In this document: piece by piece, positions 1 to 10,076 of the stretch
Layout: each line of letters begins with the position of its first letter
Position numbering within the stretch: the stretch's first letter is position 1
Source: an uncultured Pelagibacteraceae bacterium
Lineage (GTDB): Bacteria > Pseudomonadota > Alphaproteobacteria > Pelagibacterales > Pelagibacteraceae
Reading direction: 5' to 3'
DNA length: 64,000 bases
Assembly (NCBI GenBank): GCA_902566785.1
Contig: CACFKI010000003.1
Location: 1 to 64,000, forward strand
The notes under the pieces: model-generated
Told to the model about the DNA's origin: nothing
The model's database searches: none
The model's input: only the letters and a program-made list of their open reading frames with translations
Made by a program: the position numbers and the translations under genes

Positions 1-151
1 ATGTAGCTATTATTTTATCATTTGGATATATCGGTTTAGGATTTATAACTGTTAGATTTGAAAAATTAAAATTTTTCATCGCTCTTGCGCAAGCACCTAT
101 ATTTTCGGATAATTGAGGTTTATGTAAAATAAATTGAATATTTTTAAACAT
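1..151 (-). CDS. trmJ: tRNA/rRNA methyltransferase, SpoU/TrmJ family, N-terminal part (runs off window)
   Basis: Reverse complement from ATG at 151 reads MFKNIQFILHKPQLSENIGACARAMKNFNFSNLTVINPKPIYPNDKIIAT..., a typical TrmJ N-terminus; not in the ORF track because truncated. Confidence 0.75.
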   Translation of the reverse strand, partial: MFKNIQFILHKPQLSENIGACARAMKNFNFSNLTVINPKPIYPNDKIIAT

Positions 152-1752
152 TAAAGACTAGCGGGCGCATTATCCTTAAACAATTTATAATCTAAACTAT
201 CTATAAGTGCTTTAAATGAAGCATCTATAATGTTTGGCGAAACTCCTATTGTAAACCAATTTTTTCCTTTAGAGTCAGTGCTTTCAATAGATACCCTTGT
301 AACTGCTTCTGTACCGGTATTTAAAATTCTAACTTTATAATCAACTAATTTTAAATCTTTCAAATACTGAGAGTATTTTGCGAGTTTGTCTACGTTATTT
401 CTAATTGCGTTATCTAATGCATGAACTGGGCCATTACCCTCTCCCTCACAAAGAATAATTTTTTTGTCTACCTCTAGCTGAGCTTTAGCGGAAGAAATTA
501 TATTTCCAGATTTATTTTTTTTTACACTAACATCATATTCGTTAATAGAAATAAATCTTGGAATTTCTCCCATGATTCTTCTTGCTAACAATTCAAACGA
601 AGCATCAGCCCCATCATAGCTATAACCAATAAACTCTCTATCTTTAACTTCCTCTAAAAGTTTTTTTATTTTAGGGTCATTTGGTTTAAAATTAATTCCA
701 ATTGCTTCAAGTCTAGAAACAATATTTGATTTTCCTGATTGATCAGAAACTACAATATTTCTTACATTTCCAACAAGTTCAGGTTTAATATGCTCATAAG
801 TCTTTGGATCTTTTTGAACTGCGGAAACGTGTAAGCCACCTTTGTGTGAAAAAGCAGCAGCGCCAACATAAGGTAAATGCTTATTGGGTTTTCTGTTTAA
901 AATTTCGTCTAATAATCTTGAACATTGTGTAAGTTGCTTGATATTTGCTTCATCAATACTAGTTTTGAAATTATTTCTAAAAGTTTCTTTTAAATGGAAA
1001 GTAGGAATAATTGACATTAAATTTGCATTACCACATCGCTCTCCTAAACCGTTTATCGTACCTTGGACATGTCTAACGCCAGAAATTACTGCTGCTAAAG
1101 AATTGGCTACAGCATTTCCAGTATCATTATGAGCATGAATACCTAGATTTTTTCCTGGAACAGTTTTGGAGACTTCATCAACAATTTCAGAAACTTCATG
1201 AGGCAATGTTCCTCCATTTGTATCACAAAGAACTATCCATCTTGCTCCATTATCATATGCTGATTTAATACATGATAATGAATATTCTTTATTATGTTTA
1301 AAACCATCAAAAAAATGTTCAGCATCAAACATAAATTCTTTTTTTTCTTTAACAAAAAGTTTTGTACTTTCTGAAATATTTTCTAAGTTTTCTTCTTTTG
1401 ATATTCCAAGGGCAACATCAACGTGGAAATCCCATGATTTTCCTACCAAACAAACTGAGGGGGTATTACTATTCAATATAGAAGATAAACCAGGATCATT
1501 TTCTGCACTTCTTCCAGCCTTTTTTGTCATTCCAAATGCAGTCATAATTGAATTATTTAACTTAATTTTTTTTTGAAAAAATTCAGTATCAGTTGGATTA
1601 GCTCCTGGCCATCCACCTTCAATATAATCAACACCTAAGGAGTCTAGGGCATGAGCAATTTTAATTTTATCATCAATTGAAAAATCTACTCCTTGAGTTT
1701 GAGCTCCATCTCTAAGTGTAGTATCAAATATAAATATTTTATCTTTCGTCAT
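151..1752 (-). CDS. cimA: (R)-citramalate synthase / 2-isopropylmalate synthase family
   Basis: FDTTLRDGAQTQGVDFSIDDKIKIA, HAHNDTGNAVANSLAAV, GLGERCGNANL motifs; 533 aa. Confidence 0.9.
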   Translation of the reverse strand: MTKDKIFIFDTTLRDGAQTQGVDFSIDDKIKIAHALDSLGVDYIEGGWPGANPTDTEFFQKKIKLNNSIMTAFGMTKKAGRSAENDPGLSSILNSNTPSVCLVGKSWDFHVDVALGISKEENLENISESTKLFVKEKKEFMFDAEHFFDGFKHNKEYSLSCIKSAYDNGARWIVLCDTNGGTLPHEVSEIVDEVSKTVPGKNLGIHAHNDTGNAVANSLAAVISGVRHVQGTINGLGERCGNANLMSIIPTFHLKETFRNNFKTSIDEANIKQLTQCSRLLDEILNRKPNKHLPYVGAAAFSHKGGLHVSAVQKDPKTYEHIKPELVGNVRNIVVSDQSGKSNIVSRLEAIGINFKPNDPKIKKLLEEVKDREFIGYSYDGADASFELLARRIMGEIPRFISINEYDVSVKKNKSGNIISSAKAQLEVDKKIILCEGEGNGPVHALDNAIRNNVDKLAKYSQYLKDLKLVDYKVRILNTGTEAVTRVSIESTDSKGKNWFTIGVSPNIIDASFKALIDSLDYKLFKDNAPASL

Positions 1753-1874
1753 TTAAATTTCCAGTGGGTTTTATCATCTTTATCCTCAATTAAAACTCCT
1801 TTGTCCTCTAATTCATCTCGAATTTTATCAGCCTTTACAAAATCTTTATTTTTTCTAGCATTATTACGATTCAT
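1749..1874 (-). pseudogene. cysS: C-terminal fragment of cysteinyl-tRNA synthetase in a different frame
   Basis: Reads MNRNNARKNKDFVKADKIRDELEDKGVLIEDKDDKTHWKFK*, a typical CysS C-terminus; its TGA overlaps the cimA ATG. Confidence 0.85.
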
Positions 1875-3090
1875 CTTCTGTAATTTTTAATTTCCTTTTT
1901 TTAAATTCATTCCATTTCTCATCACTTTCGTTTAAAAGGCCAATGAAGTTGCAGGCAGATACGAATATTTCTTTGTCTTTTAAAGAACCATTCTGAGATT
2001 TTTCATATAACTCGTGGAGCTTTGCTATATATCCAGGCGTATTTAAATCATCATATAGTGGAAATAAATATTCATCTGGTATTAAAATAGTTTTTCTTAT
2101 TTTTGTATAACTTTCGTACCATTTGTTTAAAGTTTTTTCACACTCAGACAAAAGATTATTGTTCCAATCTAACGGTTGTCTATAATGAGAACTTATCAGT
2201 GCGAGCCTTAGTACTTGACCATTAACTTTATTTTTAAAATCATCAATTTTTAATATATTGCCAAGTGATTTTGACATTTTTTCTTTTGAAATAGTTATAA
2301 ATCCATTATGAACCCAGTAATTGGCAAAAGAACTTTTATTACTTGAACATCTAGACTGGGCGATTTCGTTTTCATGATGGGGAAATATTAAGTCTCTACC
2401 ACCTCCATGTATATCAAATACTTCACCAAGTAATTTCTTTGACATTGCTGAACATTCAAGATGCCAACCCGGTCTACCCTTTCCCCAAGGTGAATCCCAA
2501 GCAGGTTCATTTTCAGATGATGGTTTCCATAAAACAAAATCCTCTGGGTTTTTTTTATTTTCAGATATTTCAACTCTAGATCCAGCAATAAGCTCATCTA
2601 AGTTTTTATTTGACAATTTTCCATAGTCTTTAAAATTTTTTACTTCAAAGTAAACATGGTTATTGCTTTCATAAGCGAAATTGTTTTTAATAAGCTGTTT
2701 TATCATTTCAAGCATTAAAGAAATATTTTCTGTTGCCTTCGGCTCAAATGTTGGGTTTTCACATTTTAAATATTTGCAATCTTCATGGAAAATTGATGTG
2801 ATCTTATTAGTAAGTTCGTTTATAGAAATTTTTTTTTCTATTGAGCTAGCAATAATTTTATCATCTATATCAGTAATATTTCTTACATAAGTAATTGCAT
2901 CTTTACCATATTTACATTTTAGGACTTTAAATAATATATCAAAAACTACTAACGGTCTTGCATTACCAATATGTGGATTATCATATACGGTAGGTCCACA
3001 GACATACATGCCTATTTTTTTTGGATTGATAGGATTAAATTTAACTTTTTCGTTACCTAAACTATTTGTTAAAAAAATATCTTTATTCAT
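1864..3090 (-). CDS. cysS: cysteinyl-tRNA synthetase, main fragment (C-terminus out of frame)
   Basis: YVCGPTVYDNPHIGNARP, GWHLECSAMS, FPHHENEIAQS, KEKMSKSLGN motifs; ends prematurely with KITEDES*. Confidence 0.92.
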   Translation of the reverse strand: MNKDIFLTNSLGNEKVKFNPINPKKIGMYVCGPTVYDNPHIGNARPLVVFDILFKVLKCKYGKDAITYVRNITDIDDKIIASSIEKKISINELTNKITSIFHEDCKYLKCENPTFEPKATENISLMLEMIKQLIKNNFAYESNNHVYFEVKNFKDYGKLSNKNLDELIAGSRVEISENKKNPEDFVLWKPSSENEPAWDSPWGKGRPGWHLECSAMSKKLLGEVFDIHGGGRDLIFPHHENEIAQSRCSSNKSSFANYWVHNGFITISKEKMSKSLGNILKIDDFKNKVNGQVLRLALISSHYRQPLDWNNNLLSECEKTLNKWYESYTKIRKTILIPDEYLFPLYDDLNTPGYIAKLHELYEKSQNGSLKDKEIFVSACNFIGLLNESDEKWNEFKKRKLKITEDES

Positions 3091-3135
3091 TATTCTAGAA
3101 ATATACTTTAATTTTAGATTTGTGAATCTAATAGA

Positions 3136-3873
3136 TTAGTTGGGAATCTTGCATACTGGAATTGGCTCCATTTTATGCAAGTTTAAATTTCTTATTTTTT
3201 CGTATTTTTGTCTATTATTTGAGCTAGGATTCATCATTGCTTCTTCTAATTCAGCATATTGCAAACCTAATTGCCCAGTATCTGTTCTCCCATCATCCCA
3301 AAGACCATCTGTAGGCTCAGCTTTTATAATTTCATCAATAATGTTTAGTTCTTTACCAAGTTCCCAAACTTCAGTTTTATTGCAGTCTGCAATTGGAGAA
3401 ATATCAACACCTCCATCTCCATATTTTGTGTAAAATCCAACACCAAAATCCTCAACTTTATTTCCAGTACCTACAACAATCCCATTATTTGCTGCGGCTA
3501 CTTGATATAAAGTTGTCATTCTCAGTCTTGCTCTTGAATTGGCCATACCATGCTCATTATTAAAATTCGATAAAGTAGATTTAAATGTATTAAAAACTTC
3601 ATCAAGTTTTAATGTGTGAGCTTCAACATTTTTGAATTTTTTAGTCAACCATTCCTGATGTTTTAAACTTAAATCATGTTGGGATTTTATTTGATTAATA
3701 GGCATTGATAAAACAATTGTTTTTATACCTGTCATTGCGCTTAGAGTGCTCGATACAGATGAGTCAATTCCACCAGATATACCAATTACTAATGATTCTG
3801 CTTTCTTTGGCATAGCATTTACATATTCTAAAATCCAATTACTGATATATTTAACTTTGTCTGAAGGTTTCAT
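3136..3873 (-). CDS. nadE: NH3-dependent NAD+ synthetase
   Basis: GISGGIDSSVSS P-loop, GTGNKVEDFGVGFYTKYGDGGVDISPIADCNKTEVWELG. Confidence 0.9.
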   Translation of the reverse strand: MKPSDKVKYISNWILEYVNAMPKKAESLVIGISGGIDSSVSSTLSAMTGIKTIVLSMPINQIKSQHDLSLKHQEWLTKKFKNVEAHTLKLDEVFNTFKSTLSNFNNEHGMANSRARLRMTTLYQVAAANNGIVVGTGNKVEDFGVGFYTKYGDGGVDISPIADCNKTEVWELGKELNIIDEIIKAEPTDGLWDDGRTDTGQLGLQYAELEEAMMNPSSNNRQKYEKIRNLNLHKMEPIPVCKIPN

Positions 3874-3911
3874 GATTTTAATTTAATATTTTTTTGTTAT
3901 AAATCAATTGA

Positions 3912-5297
3912 CTAAGAAGCCGCTCTTATTCCATTTTTCGCATAATTTGAATTCTTTTTAATTTCATCTGAAATCAAAAATGCCAACTCTAGCGATTGAT
4001 CTGCATTTAATCTTGGATCACAATGTGTGTGATATCTACTTGATAAGTCTTGATCTGAAATTTTTTGCGCTCCACCAGTGCATTCGGTCACATCTTGACC
4101 TGTCATTTCAATATGCAATCCACCAGCATAAGAACCTTCACTTTGGTGGACTCCAAATACATTTTTTACCTCATTCAGCACATTATTGAATGGTCTTGTT
4201 TTAAATCCTGTTGAAGACACTAAGGTATTTCCATGCATAGGGTCACAAGACCAAATTACATTTAAACCCTCTTTTTTAATTCCCCTAATCAGTTTAGGTA
4301 AAAATTTCTCAACTTTTTCGTGTCCAAATCTTGAAATTAAAGTAATTTTACCTTTTTCATTTTGTGGATTTATTTTTTCACAAATTTTAGCAATTTCGTC
4401 TGGTTTTGACGTTGGACCACATTTAATTCCTATTGGGTTCTGAATACCTCTGCAGAACTCAACGTGACCCCCATCAATTTGTCTTGTTCTATCACCTATC
4501 CAAACAAAATGTGCAGACGTATCATGGTACTCACCAGTAGTTGAGTCTACTCTTGTCATTGCTTCTTCAAAAGGCAATAATAATGCCTCATGAGATGTCC
4601 AAAAATTTACTGTTTTTAATCTTCTATTAAAATCAGAATTAATTCCACAAGCATCCATGAATGCCAAAGCGTCAGCAATTTTATCTTCTAAATCTTTGAA
4701 TTTTTTAGCTAGTGGACTTTTCTTTATATATCCTAAATTCCATAAGTGAACTTTTTTTAAATCAGCAAATCCACCATGACAAAAAGCTCTAATTAAATTT
4801 AATGTAGATGCAGATTGTGAATAAGCCTTAAATAATCTTTTAGGATCTGGTCGTCTAGCTTTTTCAGTAAATTCTATTGCATTAATATTATCACCTAAAT
4901 AGCTTGGTAATTCTTTTTCACCTTGTTTTTCTGTAGGTGCACTTCTAGGTTTAGAAAACTGTCCTGCTATTCGTCCTAATTTTACAACAGGCAAAGATGC
5001 AGAGTAAGTCAATACTAATGACATTTGTAAAAAGACTTTAAAATAATCTCTAATTTTATCTGGATTAAACTCAGCAAAACTCTCTGCACAATCACCACCT
5101 TGTAATAAGAATGCCTTTCCATCTACAACATCCGACAACTGTTGTTTTAGGTGAGTTGTTTCTCCAGCAAATACTAAAGGTGGAAAAGATTTAATTTTGT
5201 TTAATACTAAATTTAAATCTTTCTCATCATCATACTTAGGTATGTGCTTAACTGGATAATTTCTCCAACTGTTTATTTTCCATTTTTTCATATTCAA
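3912..5297 (-). CDS. aroG: class II 3-deoxy-7-phosphoheptulonate (DAHP) synthase
   Basis: FLLQGGDCAESFAEF, GRIAGQFSKPRS, TSHEALLLPFEEAMTR, CDPMHGNT; 461 aa. Confidence 0.92.
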   Translation of the reverse strand: MNMKKWKINSWRNYPVKHIPKYDDEKDLNLVLNKIKSFPPLVFAGETTHLKQQLSDVVDGKAFLLQGGDCAESFAEFNPDKIRDYFKVFLQMSLVLTYSASLPVVKLGRIAGQFSKPRSAPTEKQGEKELPSYLGDNINAIEFTEKARRPDPKRLFKAYSQSASTLNLIRAFCHGGFADLKKVHLWNLGYIKKSPLAKKFKDLEDKIADALAFMDACGINSDFNRRLKTVNFWTSHEALLLPFEEAMTRVDSTTGEYHDTSAHFVWIGDRTRQIDGGHVEFCRGIQNPIGIKCGPTSKPDEIAKICEKINPQNEKGKITLISRFGHEKVEKFLPKLIRGIKKEGLNVIWSCDPMHGNTLVSSTGFKTRPFNNVLNEVKNVFGVHQSEGSYAGGLHIEMTGQDVTECTGGAQKISDQDLSSRYHTHCDPRLNADQSLELAFLISDEIKKNSNYAKNGIRAAS

Positions 5298-5326
5298 CTT
5301 GTAAGTGTTTTAACAGAGTTTAGCTT

Positions 5327-7147
5327 TTATTCAACAGTGACAGATTTGGCTAAGTTTCTTGGTTTATCAATATCATATCCTTTTTTTAATGCTGAGTAAT
5401 ATGCAAGTTTTTGCAAAGGAATTGTAATAAGAAAAGGAAATAGATCTTCCGTAGTATTTTCAACTTCAATTGATTGCCAAATATTTTCTGAAAAAATTTC
5501 ATCTTTATTTTTATTAGTAATTAATAAAACTTTTGCACCTCTTGCAATAACTTCCTGCATATTAGAAATTGTTTTTTTATAGTATTCATCTCTAGGAGCT
5601 ATTACAACAACAGGCATACCCTCTTCAATTAAAGCAAGTGGTCCATGTTTCATTTCTCCTGCTGGATAACCCTCTGCATGAACATATGCGAGCTCTTTTA
5701 GTTTTAAAGCCCCCTCTAGTGCTATAGGAAATGAATAGCCTCTACCTAAAAACATAGATCCTTTAGCTTCAACAAAAGAATTACATACCATTTGTATATC
5801 ACTCTCAGTGTTTAATGTTTTTTTGATTAAATTAGAGAGAGATTCTAATGATTTAATTTTATTATTAAAAATGTCCTTGGATATATCTTTTCTATTTTTG
5901 GCTAATTTTATACACAGCAAATATAAAACTAACATTTGACCAATAAAAGCTTTGGTTGATGCAACACCTATTTCAGGGCCACAATGAATAGGTAAAACAA
6001 ATTTTGAGTCTCTTGCTATAGAACTTTCCACAACATTGACTATTGCACAAGTTTTCATGTTATGTTTATTACAAAGATCTAAAGCTGCATAAGTATCAGC
6101 TGTTTCTCCAGACTGTGAAACAAATATATAAAGAGCATTTTTTTTAAACCTATTTTTTCTATATCTAAATTCAGATGCTATATCTACCGAGACATCAAAA
6201 GTGGTAATTTGTTCAAACCAATATTTAGCCATCAAACATGAATGATAAGCTGTTCCACAACCAATTAAAACTATTGAAGAAATTTCTTTTGACTTCCAAG
6301 GAAAATTAAAAATATTTATATCATTGTTTTTTTTGTCTATGTATTCATTAATACAGTTTTTAATTGTAGTAGGTTGTTCATCAATTTCTTTAGCCATAAA
6401 ATGCTTATATTCACCTTTTTCATAATTATTTTCGTTCGAAGAAAGCTCTAATATTTTCTTATTAACTTTAGTTCCATTTTCATCAAAAAAATCAATATTA
6501 TTCTTTTTTAAAATACAAAATTCTCCATCATTTAAATATGAAATTTTATTTGTCATAGATTTTAAAGCATAAGAATCTGATCCAAGATAATTTTCATTTG
6601 GACCATATCCTACCGCTAAAGGGGACCCCCTTCTTGCACCAACGATTAAATCAGGTTGATCTTTGAAAATAATTCCTAATGCAAAACTTCCATGTAATCT
6701 TTTTAGCATTTTAATAACAGAAGTTTTTAAATCATTTTTTTTTAGATATTCTGTAATTAGATGAGTTATAACCTCAGTATCTGTTTGAGATTTAAATTTA
6801 TGCCCTTTTTTTAAAAGCATTTTTTTTAGTAAAGTAGAATTTTCAATTATTCCATTATGGACGACAGAAACATTTTCAGATGAATGAGGATGTGCATTAA
6901 TTGTGCTCGGAACACCATGTGTTGCCCATCTAACATGACCAATTCCTATATTTCCATAAAGATTAGATTTATTTAGATTTTTTTCTAGAGCATCTACTCT
7001 ACCCTCTGATTTTATTTCATGAATTGTACCTTCATGTAAAGTTGCTATTCCAGATGAGTCATAGCCCCTATATTCCAATTTTCTCAATGAATTTAAAATC
7101 ATTGAACTTACAGGTTTTGAGCTTGTTATTCCAACTATCCCACACAT
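5327..7147 (-). CDS. glmS: glutamine--fructose-6-phosphate aminotransferase (isomerizing)
   Basis: MCGIVGITSS N-terminal Cys, LRKLEYRGYDSSGIA, SQSGETADT, DKPRNLAKSVTVE C-terminus. Confidence 0.97.
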   Translation of the reverse strand: MCGIVGITSSKPVSSMILNSLRKLEYRGYDSSGIATLHEGTIHEIKSEGRVDALEKNLNKSNLYGNIGIGHVRWATHGVPSTINAHPHSSENVSVVHNGIIENSTLLKKMLLKKGHKFKSQTDTEVITHLITEYLKKNDLKTSVIKMLKRLHGSFALGIIFKDQPDLIVGARRGSPLAVGYGPNENYLGSDSYALKSMTNKISYLNDGEFCILKKNNIDFFDENGTKVNKKILELSSNENNYEKGEYKHFMAKEIDEQPTTIKNCINEYIDKKNNDINIFNFPWKSKEISSIVLIGCGTAYHSCLMAKYWFEQITTFDVSVDIASEFRYRKNRFKKNALYIFVSQSGETADTYAALDLCNKHNMKTCAIVNVVESSIARDSKFVLPIHCGPEIGVASTKAFIGQMLVLYLLCIKLAKNRKDISKDIFNNKIKSLESLSNLIKKTLNTESDIQMVCNSFVEAKGSMFLGRGYSFPIALEGALKLKELAYVHAEGYPAGEMKHGPLALIEEGMPVVVIAPRDEYYKKTISNMQEVIARGAKVLLITNKNKDEIFSENIWQSIEVENTTEDLFPFLITIPLQKLAYYSALKKGYDIDKPRNLAKSVTVE

Positions 7148-7148
7148 T

Positions 7149-7766
7149 TTATTTTCTTTTATAATTTTTTATTTCGATTTGTTTTGATCTAGTAAGTGCT
7201 AAAGTTTTTCTTGGAACATTTTTTGTTATCACTGAACTAGCACCAATATTGCTATTTTCATTTAAAGTAACTGGTGCAACTAAAGATGTATTGGATCCAA
7301 CAAACACATTGTTTTTAATTTTCGTTTTATGTTTATTTTTTCCATCATAATTACAAGTAATTGTTCCAGCACCAATATTTACTTTATTTCCAATGAACGT
7401 ATCACCAATATAAGATAGGTGATTAATTTTCGAATTTTTTCCAATTGTACTTTTTTTTACTTCTACAAAGTTTCCTATTTTTGATCCAGATTTTATTATT
7501 GTACCAGGTCTTAATCTAGCAAAGGGTCCTATGGAGACGTTTTTACCTATTCTAACATTTTCAATGTGAGAAAAAGATTTAATTGTACTATTGGTATCTA
7601 TAGAAACTTTTTTTCCAAAAACTACATAAGGTTCAATAGTTACATTTCTTCCAATTTTAGTATCTTTAAAAAAATAAACAGTTTCGGGTGCTACCATTTT
7701 CACACCTTGATTAATAAATTTTTTCCTTAAAGTCTCTTGATTTTTTTGTAAATTTGTATGTTTCAT
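7149..7766 (-). CDS. glmU: GlmU C-terminal half only (left-handed beta-helix acetyltransferase)
   Basis: MVAPETVYFFKDTKIGRNVTIEPYVVFG..., GPFARLRPGT, GNFVEVKKS, GAGTITCNYDGKNKHKT; no uridylyltransferase domain. Confidence 0.85.
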   Translation of the reverse strand: MKHTNLQKNQETLRKKFINQGVKMVAPETVYFFKDTKIGRNVTIEPYVVFGKKVSIDTNSTIKSFSHIENVRIGKNVSIGPFARLRPGTIIKSGSKIGNFVEVKKSTIGKNSKINHLSYIGDTFIGNKVNIGAGTITCNYDGKNKHKTKIKNNVFVGSNTSLVAPVTLNENSNIGASSVITKNVPRKTLALTRSKQIEIKNYKRK

Positions 7767-7836
7767 TTGCTATTTTATTTATAGTTAAGTAAATGTAGTT
7801 TTTAATTCACAAATTATTTCTTATTAATACTTTTTT

Positions 7837-8520
7837 ATGACTCAAAAATTAACAATTTTATTCGATCTTGATGGCACCTTAATTGATACAGCTCCAGATC
7901 TTATGGGAGCGCACAATCATGTGATGAAGAAATATGGTTATCCTACGAAATCTACAAATGAAATCAGAAATTTAGTTGGAAGAGGAGCAGGTGTAATGAT
8001 TGGAAGGTCAATATGGGGGCAGGCTAAAAAAGAGTTTGGAAAAATTGATGATGAAAATATTAAAAAGGAAATGGTTAAAGAGTTTTTAGATTTTTATGGA
8101 AAAAATATTTTAAGAGAAAGTACGTTAATAAATGGGGTAAAAGAATTTTTAACATGGTCAAAAAAAGAAAAAATATCTATGGCTGTATGTACTAACAAAC
8201 CAGAGCATCTTGCGGTTGATCTATTAAAGAAAATTGATATTTATGATTTTTTTGAATATGTTGCCGGCTCGAATACATTTAGCTACTGTAAGCCCGACCC
8301 GAGACACCTTACATCTGTTATTGAAATTTTAGATGGCGACGTAAGTAAATCTATTATGATCGGTGATAGCGAAACTGATGCAGAGTCAGCAAGAAATGCT
8401 GGAATACCTATGATTCTTTTAGAGGATGGATACACAGAAAAAAAAGTAAGTGAAATTCATCACAATCACCTTATAAAAGACTTCAAAGGTATTGAAAAAA
8501 TCATATTAAAATATCTTTAA
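7837..8520 (+). CDS. gph: phosphoglycolate phosphatase-type HAD hydrolase
   Basis: FDLDGTLIDTAPDL, CTNKPEHLA, KPDPRHL, MIGDSETDAESARNAG. Confidence 0.88.
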   Translation: MTQKLTILFDLDGTLIDTAPDLMGAHNHVMKKYGYPTKSTNEIRNLVGRGAGVMIGRSIWGQAKKEFGKIDDENIKKEMVKEFLDFYGKNILRESTLINGVKEFLTWSKKEKISMAVCTNKPEHLAVDLLKKIDIYDFFEYVAGSNTFSYCKPDPRHLTSVIEILDGDVSKSIMIGDSETDAESARNAGIPMILLEDGYTEKKVSEIHHNHLIKDFKGIEKIILKYL

Positions 8521-8573
8521 GATTGATTATTTTTTTTTAACTATTAAAACAAATTCGTTAATTAGGAGTAATT

Positions 8574-10076
8574 TTGATAGTACATAAAATAAAAGTTTAT
8601 CCATCTAAAAAGCATCTACCAAAAAAAAATCAACTTGCATGGAAAATAGCTGAAATTGCAAGTGATAATGCTAAATTAAATAAAGATGCTATAGAAATGG
8701 CAATCAATAGGATCATTGACAATGCATCAGTTGCGATTGCCTCTTTAAATCGTAAATCAGTTATTTCATCCAGAGAGATGGCTTTAAAGCATTCGAGAAA
8801 AAATGGAGCTACATTATTTGGTGTTAATAGCAAATTGAGATTTGATTGCGAGTGGGCAGCTTGGTCAAACGGGACTGCAGTAAGAGAACTTGATTTTCAT
8901 GATACGTTTTTAGCTGCAGATTATAGTCATCCTGGAGACAACATCCCCCCTTTATTAAGTGTGGCACAACAAAATAAAAAAAGTGGTTTAGATCTTTTAA
9001 AAGGGATAATTACTGCATATGAAATTCAGGTAAACTTAGTAAAAGGTATTTGTTTACACAAACATAAAGTTGATCATATAGCTCATTTAGGACCAAGTAT
9101 TGCTGCTGGACTGGGTACAATGTTAAGATTAAATACTGAAACAATATATCAAGCAATACAACAAGCTTTACACACAACTATATCAACAAGACAATCGAGA
9201 AAAGGTGAAATCTCAAGTTGGAAAGCTTATGCGCCTGCACATGCAGGAAAACTTGCGATAGAGGCGGTAGATAGAGCTATGAGGGGAGAAGGAGCGCCAA
9301 GTCCAATTTATGAAGGTGAGGATAGTGTAATCGCAAGAATTTTAGACGGTAAAAAGGCTTTATATAAAGTTCCATTACCTAAAAAAGGTGAAACAAAAAA
9401 AGCAATTCTTGAAACATATACAAAAGAATATTCTGCAGAATATCAGTCACAAGCCTTGATTGATTTAGCTAAAAAATTAAAAAGTAAAATAGAAAATTTA
9501 AATCAGATAAAAAAAATTGATATTTATACAAGTCATCATACTCATTATGTTATTGGTACAGGTGCAAATGATCCACAAAAAATGGATCCAAACGCAAGTA
9601 GAGAAACTTTAGATCACTCTATAATGTATATATTTGCTGTTGCATTAGAAGATGGAGATTGGCACCATGTCAAATCTTATTCTAGATCAAGAGCCAAAAG
9701 AAAAAGCACAATTAAAATATGGAGATCAATTAAAACTCATGAGGATAAAAAATGGACAAGAAAATACCACGATCCTAACCCTAAAAAGAAAGCATTTGGA
9801 GCAAAAGTGGTAATCACACTCAAAAATGGAAAAAAAATAACTGAACAACAAGACAGAGCTGATGCACATCCATATGGTTCAAGACCGTTTAAAAGAGAAA
9901 ACTATATAAAAAAGTTTTTAACTTTAACTGAAAACATTTTAGATACAAATGAAAGTAATAGATTTTTAAAAACAGTACAAAATATTAGAAAATTAAAACC
10001 AGGACAGTTGATAAAATTGAATATAGAAATAAAAAAAAATAAACTTAAAAATAATTTTAAAAAAGGGATATTTTAA
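8574..10076 (+). CDS. prpD: 2-methylcitrate dehydratase (MmgE/PrpD family)
   Basis: PrpD-like sequence ([44 protein letters not shown]); TTG start preceded by AGGAG; followed by prpB and prpC. Confidence 0.9.
   Translation: MIVHKIKVYPSKKHLPKKNQLAWKIAEIASDNAKLNKDAIEMAINRIIDNASVAIASLNRKSVISSREMALKHSRKNGATLFGVNSKLRFDCEWAAWSNGTAVRELDFHDTFLAADYSHPGDNIPPLLSVAQQNKKSGLDLLKGIITAYEIQVNLVKGICLHKHKVDHIAHLGPSIAAGLGTMLRLNTETIYQAIQQALHTTISTRQSRKGEISSWKAYAPAHAGKLAIEAVDRAMRGEGAPSPIYEGEDSVIARILDGKKALYKVPLPKKGETKKAILETYTKEYSAEYQSQALIDLAKKLKSKIENLNQIKKIDIYTSHHTHYVIGTGANDPQKMDPNASRETLDHSIMYIFAVALEDGDWHHVKSYSRSRAKRKSTIKIWRSIKTHEDKKWTRKYHDPNPKKKAFGAKVVITLKNGKKITEQQDRADAHPYGSRPFKRENYIKKFLTLTENILDTNESNRFLKTVQNIRKLKPGQLIKLNIEIKKNKLKNNFKKGIF

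Noticed and set aside
884-1132. Short ORFs antisense to cimA, cysS, nadE, aroG, dmgdh, ald etc. in the track
   Set aside because: Overlap well-supported CDSs on the other strand and show no recognisable domain; typical of AT-rich coding DNA
3114-3131. TTAGATT-TGTG-AATCTAA inverted repeat between cysS and nadE
   Set aside because: Short AT-rich stem without U-tract; expected by chance in this composition
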